A DNA stretch of 64,000 bases from H111-94 sp034436045. GTDB lineage: Bacteria; Chloroflexota; Ktedonobacteria; Ktedonobacterales; Ktedonobacteraceae. The notes beneath the pieces were generated by a model, which was given only the letters and a program-made list of their open reading frames with translations, searched no databases and was not told the origin of the DNA. Where the stretch lies: the NCBI GenBank assembly GCA_034436045.1, contig DAOTVZ010000051.1:14761-78760 (forward strand), read 5' to 3'. Both the position numbers and the translations under genes were made by a program. This document shows, piece after piece, positions 26,231 through 34,275 of this stretch; position 1 is the first letter of the stretch; each line of letters begins with the position of its first letter.

Positions 26231-26501
26231 TTGTTCCGTAGGGGCGTGATGAATCACGCCCTGGCCCATCACGCCCTGTCCATCACGCCCTGTCCATCAC
26301 GCCCTGGCCCATCACGCCCTGTCCATCGCATCCTGTCCATCGCATCCTGCCCATCGTATCCTGCCCATCACGCCCTGTCCATCACGCCTTGCCCCTGTAT
26401 CGTGTTGATCTTGTGAAAGAACGCTCTGATCGGTCGCATTGCCCCACATGTGGGATATGTGTTACGGGTAGGGCGTGATTCATCACGCCCCTACGGAACA
26501 A
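26231..26501. mobile_element. MITE-like element: perfect 31-bp inverted repeats around 14-15-bp tandem repeats
   Basis: The arms 26231-26261 and 26471-26501 are exact inverted repeats over 31 bp (outer end TTGTTCCGTAGGGGCG). Each arm contains the internal hairpin GGGCGTGAT/ATCACGCCC. The interior 26253-26395 is a run of about ten 14-15-bp units of the CATCACGCCCTGTC type with some drift (CATCGCATCCTGCC), then about 75 bp of unique sequence. No ORF of transposase size is present and no clear target duplication was seen. It lies between the response regulator promoter and its start, so it is in the transcribed leader. Confidence 0.75.
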
Positions 26502-26551
26502 GGCGGTATAGTGTATAGTAATCATGCCTCAAGGTAGCCTGAACTGCCAGT

Positions 26552-26598
26552 AGTATAGCTCAAAGTTGTAAAGTTTCTATGAAGATTCAATAAAGAAC
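26552..26598 (-). promoter_or_regulatory. Promoter of the response regulator operon with 11-bp direct repeats
   Basis: Read on the minus strand: GTTCTTTATTG, AATCTTCATAG and AAACTTTACAA follow head to tail at 11-bp spacing (26598 down to 26566). Then come 8 nt and a -10 TATACT (26557-26552). There is no -35 box. Direct repeats in place of the -35 are characteristic of PhoB/OmpR-type class II activation. Confidence 0.6.
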
Positions 26599-26691
26599 CC
26601 GCAAGGCGTGCCTCATTTTTCTCCTTGTGCTTGTCTGGTTGCCGCCCCAGGGCTGTTCTGTTCCGCTCTGTCGCCTGTTCTATTTTAGAAA

Positions 26692-26749
26692 GTTCTTACA
26701 CTTTTCTGTATGGTTCTTCATTAGTTCTTTATCGCTCCTGGGGTACAGT
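26692..26749 (+). promoter_or_regulatory. Promoter of gtrA-GT2 with 11-bp direct repeats
   Basis: GTTCTT-type half-sites begin at 26692, 26703 (weaker, TTTCTG), 26713 and 26724, at spacings of 11, 10 and 11 bp. Nine nt after the last unit (GTTCTTTATCG) is a -10 TACAGT (26744-26749). The pattern matches the sites at 26566-26598 and 28295-28328. Confidence 0.6.
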
Positions 26750-26821
26750 TACTGGTGTCGATGACAGACAACGAACAGCAAAGAAATGCTGTGGAACTGG
26801 TTGGTATGTCTCTTGTAGGTA

Positions 26822-27388
26822 ATGCCCGTAGAAATGGAGCCATTTTTGACACAGACGACACAAACATTGACATTACGTACAAAAACACAGTTACCTGTAG
26901 ATGATAAAAGTCGCTCTCTGGTCTCAATACCGCAACAGAAACGACGCAGTGACCGCACTTTTTTCCGGCAATTCCTGCGTTTTAGCCTGGTCGGTGGGTT
27001 GAATACTGCTGTAGACCTGTTCATCTTGAACGGTCTTTTATGGTTCTGGCCTACCCACGATACCTGGTTATTGCTGTGTTTCAATACCATTGCCTATACT
27101 ATCGGAGCCATCAACAGCTTCGTTTGGAATAAATACTGGACGTTCCGGCGTTATGAGCCGATTACCTTCAAGGAGGTCTGGCGTTTCGCACTGACTACCT
27201 TGTTTGGTATTGCCTGTAATGACAGTATTCTGTGGGTAGTAGGCAATACTTTGCACCCTGCTATGCTCTCGGCTACCCTCTGGGCCAATCTCTCTAAGCT
27301 CTGTGCGATTGGCGGTACCGTGCTGATCTCGTATCTTGGCATGCGACTCTGGGTCTTTGTGCATCGTTCTCAGGAGGTACAAAAATGA
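26822..27388 (+). CDS. GtrA-family membrane protein
   Basis: The 188-residue protein has a soluble N-terminus of about 45 residues, then a GtrA domain with four membrane helices: FLRFSLVGGLNTAVDLFILNGLL, then LLLCFNTIAYTIGAINSFVWNKYWTF, and two more. The family motif N-F-x-x-N-K-x-W-T-F appears here as NSFVWNKYWTFRR. GtrA proteins are thought to flip or help transfer polyprenyl-phosphate-linked sugars. The stop overlaps the GT2 start as ATGA. GTAGGTA precedes the ATG, a modest SD. Its promoter at 26692-26749 is a candidate target of the neighbouring response regulator. Confidence 0.9.
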   Translation: MPVEMEPFLTQTTQTLTLRTKTQLPVDDKSRSLVSIPQQKRRSDRTFFRQFLRFSLVGGLNTAVDLFILNGLLWFWPTHDTWLLLCFNTIAYTIGAINSFVWNKYWTFRRYEPITFKEVWRFALTTLFGIACNDSILWVVGNTLHPAMLSATLWANLSKLCAIGGTVLISYLGMRLWVFVHRSQEVQK

Positions 27389-28233
27389 CAAAACAAATAA
27401 CCGATGGTGCCGTACAATATAATGAAGTAAAGGTTATTCATTTGCAGAAAGGTCAGATGATGCCAGAGAAGCAGGTATGGCTTACGACGCACAGCCTCTC
27501 GGTGGTACTACCGGCGTATAACGAGGAGCAGGTGATCGAGGGGACATTGAACGATGTGCTGGAGGTGCTGAACAGGTGGGTCAGGGACTTTGAGGTGATT
27601 GTCGTCAATGATGGCAGTGTGGATCGTACCGGGGAGATTGTGGCCGCCGTTGCGGCACGCGATGCCCATGTACGGGTAGTGACGCATGAGGTCAACGAGG
27701 GCTATGGCGCGGCACTGGCCGATGGTTTTGCCGCTGCGACGAAAGAACTGACCTTTTTTATGGACTCCGATGGACAATTTGACATCCGTGACCTGGCGAA
27801 GCTGCTACCTTTCATCGACGAGTATGACGCGGTGATTGGTTATCGTCAGCATCGACAAGATACGCTGCTACGCAAGCTCAATGCTTGGGGCTGGAAAATG
27901 CTGATTGCGCTGGTACTGGGTGTCCATGTGCGTGACCTGGATTGCGCCTTCAAGCTCATCAGGACAGACTTTTTGCGCCAACATCCCCTGGAGACGCGCG
28001 GCGCGATGATTAACGCGGAACTGCTGTATAAGATGAGACGGGCCAATTGTTCCTACCGTGAAGTACCCGTGCGGCACCTGCCCCGTCGCGCCGGACGTGC
28101 TACAGGAGCTAATCTGCGTGTGATCCTGCGTGCCTTCCGCGAGCTGTTTGTCTACGAGCGCAAATGGCGGCGCGAGGAAGACGAGCTTGCACATCGCAAA
28201 CACGATGCTATCAAGCAAGCAATGCGTGTATGA
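27385..28233 (+). CDS. Family 2 glycosyltransferase (polyprenyl-phosphate sugar synthase-like)
   Basis: The 282-residue GT-A enzyme of the DPM1/YkcC type has SVVLPAYNEEQVIEGTL, VVNDGSVDRTGEIVAAVAA and the metal/nucleotide motif FFMDSDGQFD, then RDLDCAFKLIRTDFL and EVPVRHLPRRAGRATG. No C-terminal membrane helices are seen, so it probably acts at the membrane surface with GtrA. It would move a sugar from a nucleotide donor onto a polyprenyl phosphate. AGGAGG lies just before the ATG. The sugar cannot be inferred. Confidence 0.92.
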   Translation: MTKQITDGAVQYNEVKVIHLQKGQMMPEKQVWLTTHSLSVVLPAYNEEQVIEGTLNDVLEVLNRWVRDFEVIVVNDGSVDRTGEIVAAVAARDAHVRVVTHEVNEGYGAALADGFAAATKELTFFMDSDGQFDIRDLAKLLPFIDEYDAVIGYRQHRQDTLLRKLNAWGWKMLIALVLGVHVRDLDCAFKLIRTDFLRQHPLETRGAMINAELLYKMRRANCSYREVPVRHLPRRAGRATGANLRVILRAFRELFVYERKWRREEDELAHRKHDAIKQAMRV

Positions 28234-28294
28234 TGCCCACAGGCATGGTACTCCGTCCTCTGGTACCATGCAAATTTTTTACACTCTTCTGACA

Positions 28295-28342
28295 GTTCTC
28301 TGTGGGTATCTTCATAAGTTCTTTATAGAATCCCTGTAATAT
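28295..28342 (+). promoter_or_regulatory. Promoter of the GT39 gene with GTTCTT direct repeats
   Basis: Half-sites start at 28295 (GTTCTC), 28306 (GTATCTTCATA) and 28318 (GTTCTTTATAG), spaced 11 and 12 bp. Eight nt later is a -10 TAATAT (28337-28342), followed by a leader of about 80 nt to the ATG at 28431. It has the same arrangement as 26566-26598 and 26692-26749. Confidence 0.55.
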
Positions 28343-28430
28343 TGCAAGCATGGAAGATAATCTGCGTTGCTGGTTGAGGAAACGGTAAAACCGGCAAGAT
28401 ATCATAGATAGGTAAGTGAAAGGTAGAGCG

Positions 28431-30608
28431 ATGATTGGTGAAACGACAACGGTGGTGCAGGGCCTGGGCCAGCCTGAAAAGGTGGTGACACCTTCTGCCC
28501 GACCTTCCTGGTGGTCGCGATTAGCATTAGGTGCAATCATGCTGATCTCGATCTTTATGAATTTTTATCAGCTTGGGCAAAACGGGTTTGGCAATACGTA
28601 CTATGCGGCAGGCGTGAGAAGTATGCTGGATAACTGGCACAACTTCTTTTTCGTCTCGTATGATCCAGGCGGCTTCGTCACGATTGATAAGCCACCGCTA
28701 GGCTTCTGGTTGCAGGTGGCGAGCGCCAGGATTTTTGGCTTTACGCCCTTTAGCGTCTTTCTCCCGCAGGCACTGGCCGGGGTGATTTCCGTGCTACTGC
28801 TCTACTGGTTGGTACGACGCCATTTTGGGATAGTGGCCGGGTTGCTGGCCGCCCTGGCGCTGGCGCTCAGCCCGATCAGCGTGGTGACGGCCCGTAATAA
28901 TACGATAGACATGACGCTGGTGCTGGTCATGCTGCTGGCTGCCTGGACGACGCTGCGCGCGGCAGAGACGGGCAAGTTGCGCTGGCTCCTGCTGACAGCA
29001 GTGCTGATCGGTCTGGGCTTCAATATCAAGATGGCGGAGGCCTACCTGGTCGTCCCGGCGCTGGCGCTGCTATACTTGCTGGCGGCACCGAAAAATTGGC
29101 GTGTGCGCATCTTGCATCTCCTGCTGGCAGGACTGGTGATGGTGGTCATCTCCTTCTCCTGGATCACTGCCGTTGATCTCACACCCGCCTCGCAGCGTCC
29201 TTATGTTGGTTCAACGCAGGATAACTCGGAACTGAGCCTGGCAATAGGCTATAACGGAATTGAGCGTCTGATTGGCGGCGTGCTAGGGGGCTTTGGAAGA
29301 AGAGGCGACGCACGACCGAATTTCTCAACTTCGGGAATCACCAGAACGACGAACGGGCAGAGTACGGGCACGGGTCAGAACACACCGATCACGGGCAATG
29401 GGACGGGTCAGTTTCCCCCGTTTTCCGGCGCTGGCACCACTGCTGACAGGACGGGTAGCCTACCAGAGCGGTTCCGGGGCACTGGTGGCTTTGGCGGCGG
29501 CGCTGGTGGCATGTTTGGTACCGGGACGCCTGGCCCCTTGCGCCTCTTCAATGCCGCTCTAGGCGGGCAGATTTCGTGGCTCTTGCCGCTGGCGCTGCTC
29601 AGTATACTGGCGCTGGCCTGGCAGAGCCGACTGAACTTTCAAGAGAATCGTCGGCAACAGTCGCTGGTGTTGTGGGGCATGTGGCTGCTCACTACGGCCA
29701 TCTTTTTCAGCGTAGCTTCTTTTATCCACCAGTATTACCTGGTCACGATGGCACCCGCTATCGCCGCACTCTTTGGTATTGGCCTGGTAGTGATGTGGCA
29801 GGATTATCGGCGACCGGGCTGGCGTGGCTGGCTCCTGCCCATAGCATTGCTGGCTACAGCGGCGGAACAGATTCATATCATTAGCAGCGATCCAGCGTGG
29901 GGAAGCTGGCTGATTCCGGTGATTGCCGGTCTGACGATCCTGGCAGCGCTAATTCTGATCGTAGTGCGGTTGCTGCCACGTGTCAAGCTGCCAACTGTGT
30001 TTCCGATGGCGGGCCTGTGCGCGGGCATTCTCGCAGTAATGCTGGTACCTGCGATATGGTCGGCTATTCCGGCTCTGAATGGTATCACACAGAACCTACC
30101 TTCGGCTGGGCCGAGCGGTGGCTTCGGTAGTGGCTTTGTGGCGGGCAATTTTGGCGGCATTACCAGTACAGGACGTGCCAGAGATTTTGCGGTTGGCGGT
30201 TTCGGTGGCCCTGGCAACGCAACGGCAGATACGGCCTTGATCGCGTACCTGGAGGCCCATCAGGGCAACACGAAGTTCCTGGTAGCCGTACCCAGTTCAA
30301 TGGTAGCCGACAGCATCATTCTGGCTACCAATAAGCCGGTGATGGCAATGGGCGGTTTCTCCGGCTCCGACCCCATCTTGACTGTCAGTAGCTTAAAGCT
30401 GTTGATCAACGATGGCACCGTCCACTACTTCCTGCTGGGTGGCGGCGGTTTCGGTGGCGGCCAGAGTGCCGTGACCAATTGGATCACGCAATCCTGTCAA
30501 GTAGTGCCAAGCAGCCAGTGGCAGTCATCTTCTACGACAAGTAGCGGTGGCAGCTTCGGTGGCTTCCGAGAAGCCTCAACGTTGTATTATTGCGCATCGG
30601 CAAAGTGA
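28431..30608 (+). CDS. GT39-family glycosyltransferase (ArnT/PMT-like) with FGG-rich insertions
   Basis: The protein is 725 residues from the ATG at 28431 with AAAGG upstream; a GTG at 28416 is an alternative. It has about twelve membrane helices. The first large loop holds the catalytic-acid motif YDPGGFVTIDKPPLGFWLQ, as in actinobacterial and chloroflexi GT39 enzymes. A long extracytoplasmic loop at about 285-375 is rich in G, T, N and F (GGFGGGAGG, GTGTPGP). The C-terminal extracellular domain also has FGG repeats (GGGGFGGGQ, GGSFGGF). It would transfer a sugar from a polyprenyl-phosphate carrier, probably supplied by the upstream GT2 and GtrA, to a surface acceptor. The acceptor is unknown. 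Confidence 0.92.
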   Translation: MIGETTTVVQGLGQPEKVVTPSARPSWWSRLALGAIMLISIFMNFYQLGQNGFGNTYYAAGVRSMLDNWHNFFFVSYDPGGFVTIDKPPLGFWLQVASARIFGFTPFSVFLPQALAGVISVLLLYWLVRRHFGIVAGLLAALALALSPISVVTARNNTIDMTLVLVMLLAAWTTLRAAETGKLRWLLLTAVLIGLGFNIKMAEAYLVVPALALLYLLAAPKNWRVRILHLLLAGLVMVVISFSWITAVDLTPASQRPYVGSTQDNSELSLAIGYNGIERLIGGVLGGFGRRGDARPNFSTSGITRTTNGQSTGTGQNTPITGNGTGQFPPFSGAGTTADRTGSLPERFRGTGGFGGGAGGMFGTGTPGPLRLFNAALGGQISWLLPLALLSILALAWQSRLNFQENRRQQSLVLWGMWLLTTAIFFSVASFIHQYYLVTMAPAIAALFGIGLVVMWQDYRRPGWRGWLLPIALLATAAEQIHIISSDPAWGSWLIPVIAGLTILAALILIVVRLLPRVKLPTVFPMAGLCAGILAVMLVPAIWSAIPALNGITQNLPSAGPSGGFGSGFVAGNFGGITSTGRARDFAVGGFGGPGNATADTALIAYLEAHQGNTKFLVAVPSSMVADSIILATNKPVMAMGGFSGSDPILTVSSLKLLINDGTVHYFLLGGGGFGGGQSAVTNWITQSCQVVPSSQWQSSSTTSSGGSFGGFREASTLYYCASAK

Positions 30609-30618
30609 CATTGCGCCA

Positions 30619-30725
30619 CAGGGCATCCGCGAGGGATGTCCCTATAATGACAAGCAAAAGCAGTACCATATCATAGCAGGGGCGTACCCTTGCGGTCGCC
30701 CTGCTCTTGTTTGAGGTCGCCCCTG
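30619..30725. repeat. Intergenic hairpins downstream of GT39
   Basis: A hairpin at 30619-30640 (GGGCATCC against GGATGTCCC) is followed by inverted repeats CAGGGGCG (30677-30684) and CGCCCCTG (30718-30725). They resemble in style, but not in sequence, the palindromic elements elsewhere in the window. Confidence 0.5.
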
Positions 30726-30753
30726 TCTTCTCTCGCATGGGGTGCGCTTCACA

Positions 30754-30806
30754 GGCCGGTATGCGGTATCCCGTTACAGGACACCGCATACCGGCCTTTT
30801 TTGTGT
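30754..30806 (+). terminator. Intrinsic terminator after the GT39 gene
   Basis: A long stem (GGCCGGTATGCGGT against ACCGCATACCGGCC) encloses a short loop and is followed directly by a T-run (TTTTTT). It is the clear end of the glycosyltransferase transcript. Confidence 0.85.
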
Positions 30807-30874
30807 GCTGTACAGTAATTATATGTAAACCAGAGGTTTTATTGTTGTGTATTAGTATAAAGAAATTTGCACTA

Positions 30875-30903
30875 TTGACGATGATAAATTATCGTATTAT
30901 ATT
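30875..30903 (+). promoter_or_regulatory. Promoter for the secreted protein gene
   Basis: A -35 TTGACG (30875-30880), a 17-bp spacer and a -10 TATATT (30898-30903) lie in very AT-rich sequence. An imperfect palindrome CGATGATAAATTATCG covers the spacer (30879-30894) and may be an operator. Confidence 0.55.
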
Positions 30904-31050
30904 TATAGTGGCTACTTGTTATGTTTATACTAAACAATAAGCCTCTTGTTCAAATATTATTATGTATAGAATACTGTAGGGTAGCATGTGTATGTCTAAA
31001 AATGTTTTTTCTACGGTGCCCTGGCCATGGCAGGGAGAGGAGTGTGCAGG

Positions 31051-32280
31051 ATGGTGGGTATGCGAGTACGGAAACTGGTAATTGGAACGGGGCGTATCCT
31101 GCTGCCTGTCGCATTTGTCATCAGTACCCTGGCGGCACTGGCTGTAGCGGCGCGGGCAGCGCAGGCGCAGACCAGGGCAGTGACACCGGCAATGGCCTCG
31201 TTCATTAATTTTGTGCGTGCCAATCATACGTTAAGTCAAGGGACGACGTTGGGGAGCAATCCCTATACGTCGCAGCATCAACAGTTGCCCGATGCGCAAT
31301 CGTTACAGCGCAATGTGACCAGGCAGCCAGGGGGGAATAGTGCGAACGTGATTATGAACGGCCCGCTTCCTGGCAATGGTTCTGCGCCTACCTTTAGCGG
31401 TACAACCTCGCGCTATGTGGTGCAAAATGATATTGACGATCCTGGTCGGTTGGCGCAGGACGGCTGTAATCAGAGTGCCAATGGTGAGACAGGCATCGTG
31501 ATCCTCGATTTCGGGCAACCCTGGCAGACGGATCAGGGAGCTTATGGCACCTTGATTACAGATCATCCCAGAGCTACCAACTTTGTCGGCCTTGATACCA
31601 TTGCCTCGGCATCGGAAGCGTTTCTGTGGGGATACGCGCAATGTGCGACGGGGAACGAGGCCATTGCGCTTGGTATCGGCACTAATAACGCGGGTTCACG
31701 TTTTAGCCCCGGTCATGGCTATGCCTGGGCCATGATGGTGAATGCCGTCAATGAATGGGTGATGCAGGAAAACTTCCAGTACCGCGAATATGTTGCGGGA
31801 GCTTCGGATATTGAGGTAGAGTACAACCCGGCACAGGCGAGCGAAAACTGGGTCAATAGCTATGTGGCTGGTGCGCAAACGATCTACTTCAATTATGGAG
31901 ATGCGACCGGTTGTCCCATTGATGATGCGCCCACCAATCGGGCCTGTGCGCATAACTGGATGCAGTCCGACGTCCTCGATGTGTCTGAGGGCAACGGAGA
32001 TGGCGTGGCCTTGCCCGAAATCTATAATACGACCGGCTACCAGGCCAAGCAGTGGCAGAGCCTGAGCTACCTGGCGCATACAATGGCCGGGGCGAACGCC
32101 TTACCGATTGTTGGTGCCCTGACTCAGTATGGGGCATGTCATTCGCCGGGTCGCCATTGTGACCCGACGACCGATAATACTCCGCAGCAGGGCTGGCAAG
32201 AGTTATATTCGATTCTTAATAGTAGTCAAGTCACCGCACAACCCGTCCCGTTCGTGAGTGATATAACGTGGGATAGTTAA
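31051..32280 (+). CDS. Secreted protein of unknown function
   Basis: The ATG at 31051 is chosen because AGGAG lies 8 nt upstream. The ATG at 31027 has no SD. The protein (409 residues) begins with a Sec signal peptide (basic RVRK, then LLPVAFVISTLAALAVAARA) with likely cleavage after AQA. The mature part is rich in N, Q, G and aromatics, with four to six cysteines (DGCNQS, YAQCAT, TGCPIDD, RACAHN, GACHSPGRHCDP) that could form disulfides. No known catalytic domain can be named with confidence. It is flanked by its own promoter and terminator, so it is a single-gene transcript. Confidence 0.8.
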   Translation: MVGMRVRKLVIGTGRILLPVAFVISTLAALAVAARAAQAQTRAVTPAMASFINFVRANHTLSQGTTLGSNPYTSQHQQLPDAQSLQRNVTRQPGGNSANVIMNGPLPGNGSAPTFSGTTSRYVVQNDIDDPGRLAQDGCNQSANGETGIVILDFGQPWQTDQGAYGTLITDHPRATNFVGLDTIASASEAFLWGYAQCATGNEAIALGIGTNNAGSRFSPGHGYAWAMMVNAVNEWVMQENFQYREYVAGASDIEVEYNPAQASENWVNSYVAGAQTIYFNYGDATGCPIDDAPTNRACAHNWMQSDVLDVSEGNGDGVALPEIYNTTGYQAKQWQSLSYLAHTMAGANALPIVGALTQYGACHSPGRHCDPTTDNTPQQGWQELYSILNSSQVTAQPVPFVSDITWDS

Positions 32281-32324
32281 TCGCGCGTTCATATCCGCTC
32301 AATGTAGTGTTAAATGGTAATTCC

Positions 32325-32371
32325 CACCGGAGCCTCTGGTCTTGCTAGCAGACCGGAGGCTCCGGTGTTTT
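32325..32371 (+). terminator. Intrinsic terminator after the secreted protein gene
   Basis: The stem CACCGGAGCCTC against GAGGCTCCGGTG (32325-32367, with inner GGTC/GACC pairing) is followed by TTTTG. Confidence 0.8.
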
Positions 32372-32407
32372 GTTGTCCATTGTCACTGTGCTATGGCTGT
32401 GATAAAC

Positions 32408-32435
32408 TTGCCTATTAATAGCGTACCTCTAATAT
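32408..32435 (+). promoter_or_regulatory. Promoter for the amino acid ABC transporter operon
   Basis: The -35 TTGCCT (32408-32413), a 16-bp spacer and -10 TAATAT (32430-32435) lie about 40 bp upstream of the start at 32477. Confidence 0.5.
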
Positions 32436-32476
32436 TAAGAGACCAGGTTGTTTGAAGTTTAAGGAGGTTTCCCATT

Positions 32477-33412
32477 ATGAGATTTTTTCTTCGTGCATCT
32501 TCTACAAAACGCTACCCTGGGAGTATAGCGCTGCTTGGCTGTTTACTGGGGTTGATCCTGGTGCTGGCCGCCTGTGGTAGCGGTGGCAATGGCACAACGA
32601 CAACGGGTAGCGGTAGCACACCCACCTCTTCGAGTGCGCCGAAGGTAGCACCGCCCAATGATTTGCTCACGCCGGGCGTCTTGACTGTTGGCAGTGATAC
32701 TACCTACCCGCCGCAGGAATATATTGATACCACGACGAACCAGCCGGCTGGTTTTGACATCGACCTCATCACTGCTATTGCGCAGCGCATGGGCTTGAAG
32801 GCTCAGATTGTCAGCACCAGCTTTGATACGATCATCGACAGCCTGAACGCGAAGCGTTTCGATGTGGTTATTTCGGCTGTGACAATTACCCCGGCGCGTC
32901 AGCAGAAAGTGGATTTCATCCCTTATTTTAGCGCCGGTGAATCGCTGCTGGTGCAGAATGGCAATCCTGACCATATCACGCAACTTTCCGACCTGTGTGG
33001 GAAAAACGCAGGTGTGCAGAATGGCACGATTGAGCAGGCCGATCTCCAGACCGCCAGCAACGACTGCAAGAAGAATGGGAAGCCTGCTATCAATATCACG
33101 GTATTGACAAACGAGACCGATGTCATTCAGTTGTTAGCAACCAATCGCGTTGTGGCGACGTACCAGGACTCGCCTGTAACTGACTATTACATCAAGCAAC
33201 ATCCTGGACAGTTCATGGTTGGTGGCTCGGTTATCAATGCGGCTCCCGAAGGCATTGTGGTGCGGAAGGGCGATACCTCCATGTTCAATGCGATCAACAC
33301 CGCTTTTCAGCAGTTGAGGGCCGATGGTACCTATCATAGCTTGATTGAAAAGTGGGGCTTGACGCAGGAAGAGCTGACCAGTATGATTGATCGGCGTACT
33401 GCTCTTGCCTGA
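32477..33412 (+). CDS. Amino acid ABC transporter substrate-binding lipoprotein
   Basis: The 311-residue protein has a lipoprotein signal peptide with lipobox LAAC (Cys about 33), then a G/T/S linker. The family 3 solute-binding domain follows: LTVGSDTTYPPQEYIDTTTNQ, GFDIDLITAIAQRMG, FDVVISAVTITPARQQKVDF. This family binds polar amino acids such as glutamine, arginine or histidine. AAGGAGG precedes the ATG. The permease and ATPase genes follow, making a complete importer. The perfect hairpin just after the stop (33429-33458) may protect this message and raise binding protein levels over the permease. Confidence 0.95.
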   Translation: MRFFLRASSTKRYPGSIALLGCLLGLILVLAACGSGGNGTTTTGSGSTPTSSSAPKVAPPNDLLTPGVLTVGSDTTYPPQEYIDTTTNQPAGFDIDLITAIAQRMGLKAQIVSTSFDTIIDSLNAKRFDVVISAVTITPARQQKVDFIPYFSAGESLLVQNGNPDHITQLSDLCGKNAGVQNGTIEQADLQTASNDCKKNGKPAINITVLTNETDVIQLLATNRVVATYQDSPVTDYYIKQHPGQFMVGGSVINAAPEGIVVRKGDTSMFNAINTAFQQLRADGTYHSLIEKWGLTQEELTSMIDRRTALA

Positions 33413-33428
33413 TCTAGTATTGTGGGTG

Positions 33429-33458
33429 ATACACGGAGGTACCAATACCTCCGTGTAT
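33429..33458 (+). promoter_or_regulatory. Intercistronic hairpin between binding protein and permease genes
   Basis: Perfect 13-bp arms (ATACACGGAGGTA at 33429-33441 and its complement at 33446-33458) enclose a 4-nt loop. No T-run follows, so mRNA stabilisation or partial attenuation is more likely than full termination. Confidence 0.75.
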
Positions 33459-33480
33459 TGCTTGCGGAGGAGGTTGCCGC

Positions 33481-34248
33481 GTGTCTCTGTGGCAGATTAT
33501 AGTAAAGTTTCTCTTTTCCACACTGTTTCTGCAAGCCGCCTGGAGAACGTTGTGGATATCGGTGGTGTCCCAGACCTTTGGTGTCATCATCGGGTTGATC
33601 CTCGCGCTGATGCGTATGTCGCGTTTCCCCCTACTCTCCTGGCCTGCGCGTTTCTACATCTGGCTTTTTCGTGGTAGCCCCTTATTAGTGCAGATACTGA
33701 TTTTGTACGATGGCATACCGCAGGTGATGCCCTCTCTCACCAAATATTTGACGGTTTATTCTGTGGCACTGATCGCCTTCTCCTTCAACGAAGGGGCCTA
33801 CATGGCAGAAATTATTCGCGCAGGGATCACCTCGGTTGATCCCGGACAGATGGAGGCCGCAAAAGCGTTGGGTATGCGCTATCCTCTGGCGATGCGCCGC
33901 ATTGTTCTCCCGCAGGCCGCGCGCGTTATCGTGCCACCACTGGGCAATGAGTTTAATAACATGCTCAAAACGACCTCGCTGGCCTCTATCGTCGGTCTGT
34001 TTGAACTCACCTACACCGCTCAGGTCTACGGCTCGCAGGATTTCATCATCTTTCAGTTGCTCCTCGTTGCCACCGTCTATTACCTGCTTCTGACCACTTT
34101 ATGGGGCTATGTGCAAGGCTGGATCGAAAATCGTATGGACCCCGACCGCTCAACGCGCAATGAGCTGTTGAAACAGAAGGGGCTGGCCGAGCGCTTATTC
34201 GGCTTCGGATCAGCGCGTGTGGGCGGCACACTGGTAAGTGGGCGCTAG
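33481..34248 (+). CDS. Amino acid ABC transporter permease
   Basis: The 255-residue HisM/GlnP-type permease has about five membrane helices and the coupling EAA motif EAAKALGMRYPLAMRRIVLPQA near residues 120-142. LFRGSPLLVQILILYDGIPQ is typical of the polar amino acid family. It starts with GTG at 33481, preceded by GGAGGAGG. One permease gene is present, so it probably works as a homodimer with the ATPase encoded 27 bp downstream. Confidence 0.95.
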   Translation: MSLWQIIVKFLFSTLFLQAAWRTLWISVVSQTFGVIIGLILALMRMSRFPLLSWPARFYIWLFRGSPLLVQILILYDGIPQVMPSLTKYLTVYSVALIAFSFNEGAYMAEIIRAGITSVDPGQMEAAKALGMRYPLAMRRIVLPQAARVIVPPLGNEFNNMLKTTSLASIVGLFELTYTAQVYGSQDFIIFQLLLVATVYYLLLTTLWGYVQGWIENRMDPDRSTRNELLKQKGLAERLFGFGSARVGGTLVSGR

Positions 34249-34275
34249 CTAAGCAAGCAAGCTGAGAGGTGATGT

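Noticed and set aside
26150..26272. N-terminal extension of the response regulator
   Set aside because: The extra 41 residues run into the palindromic element (GVIHHAPTEQNR) and precede the canonical MRRKILVVDDD start.
26253..26395. Short repeats as a CRISPR array
   Set aside because: Unit length is 14-15 bp with no unique spacers; it is a minisatellite inside an inverted-repeat element.
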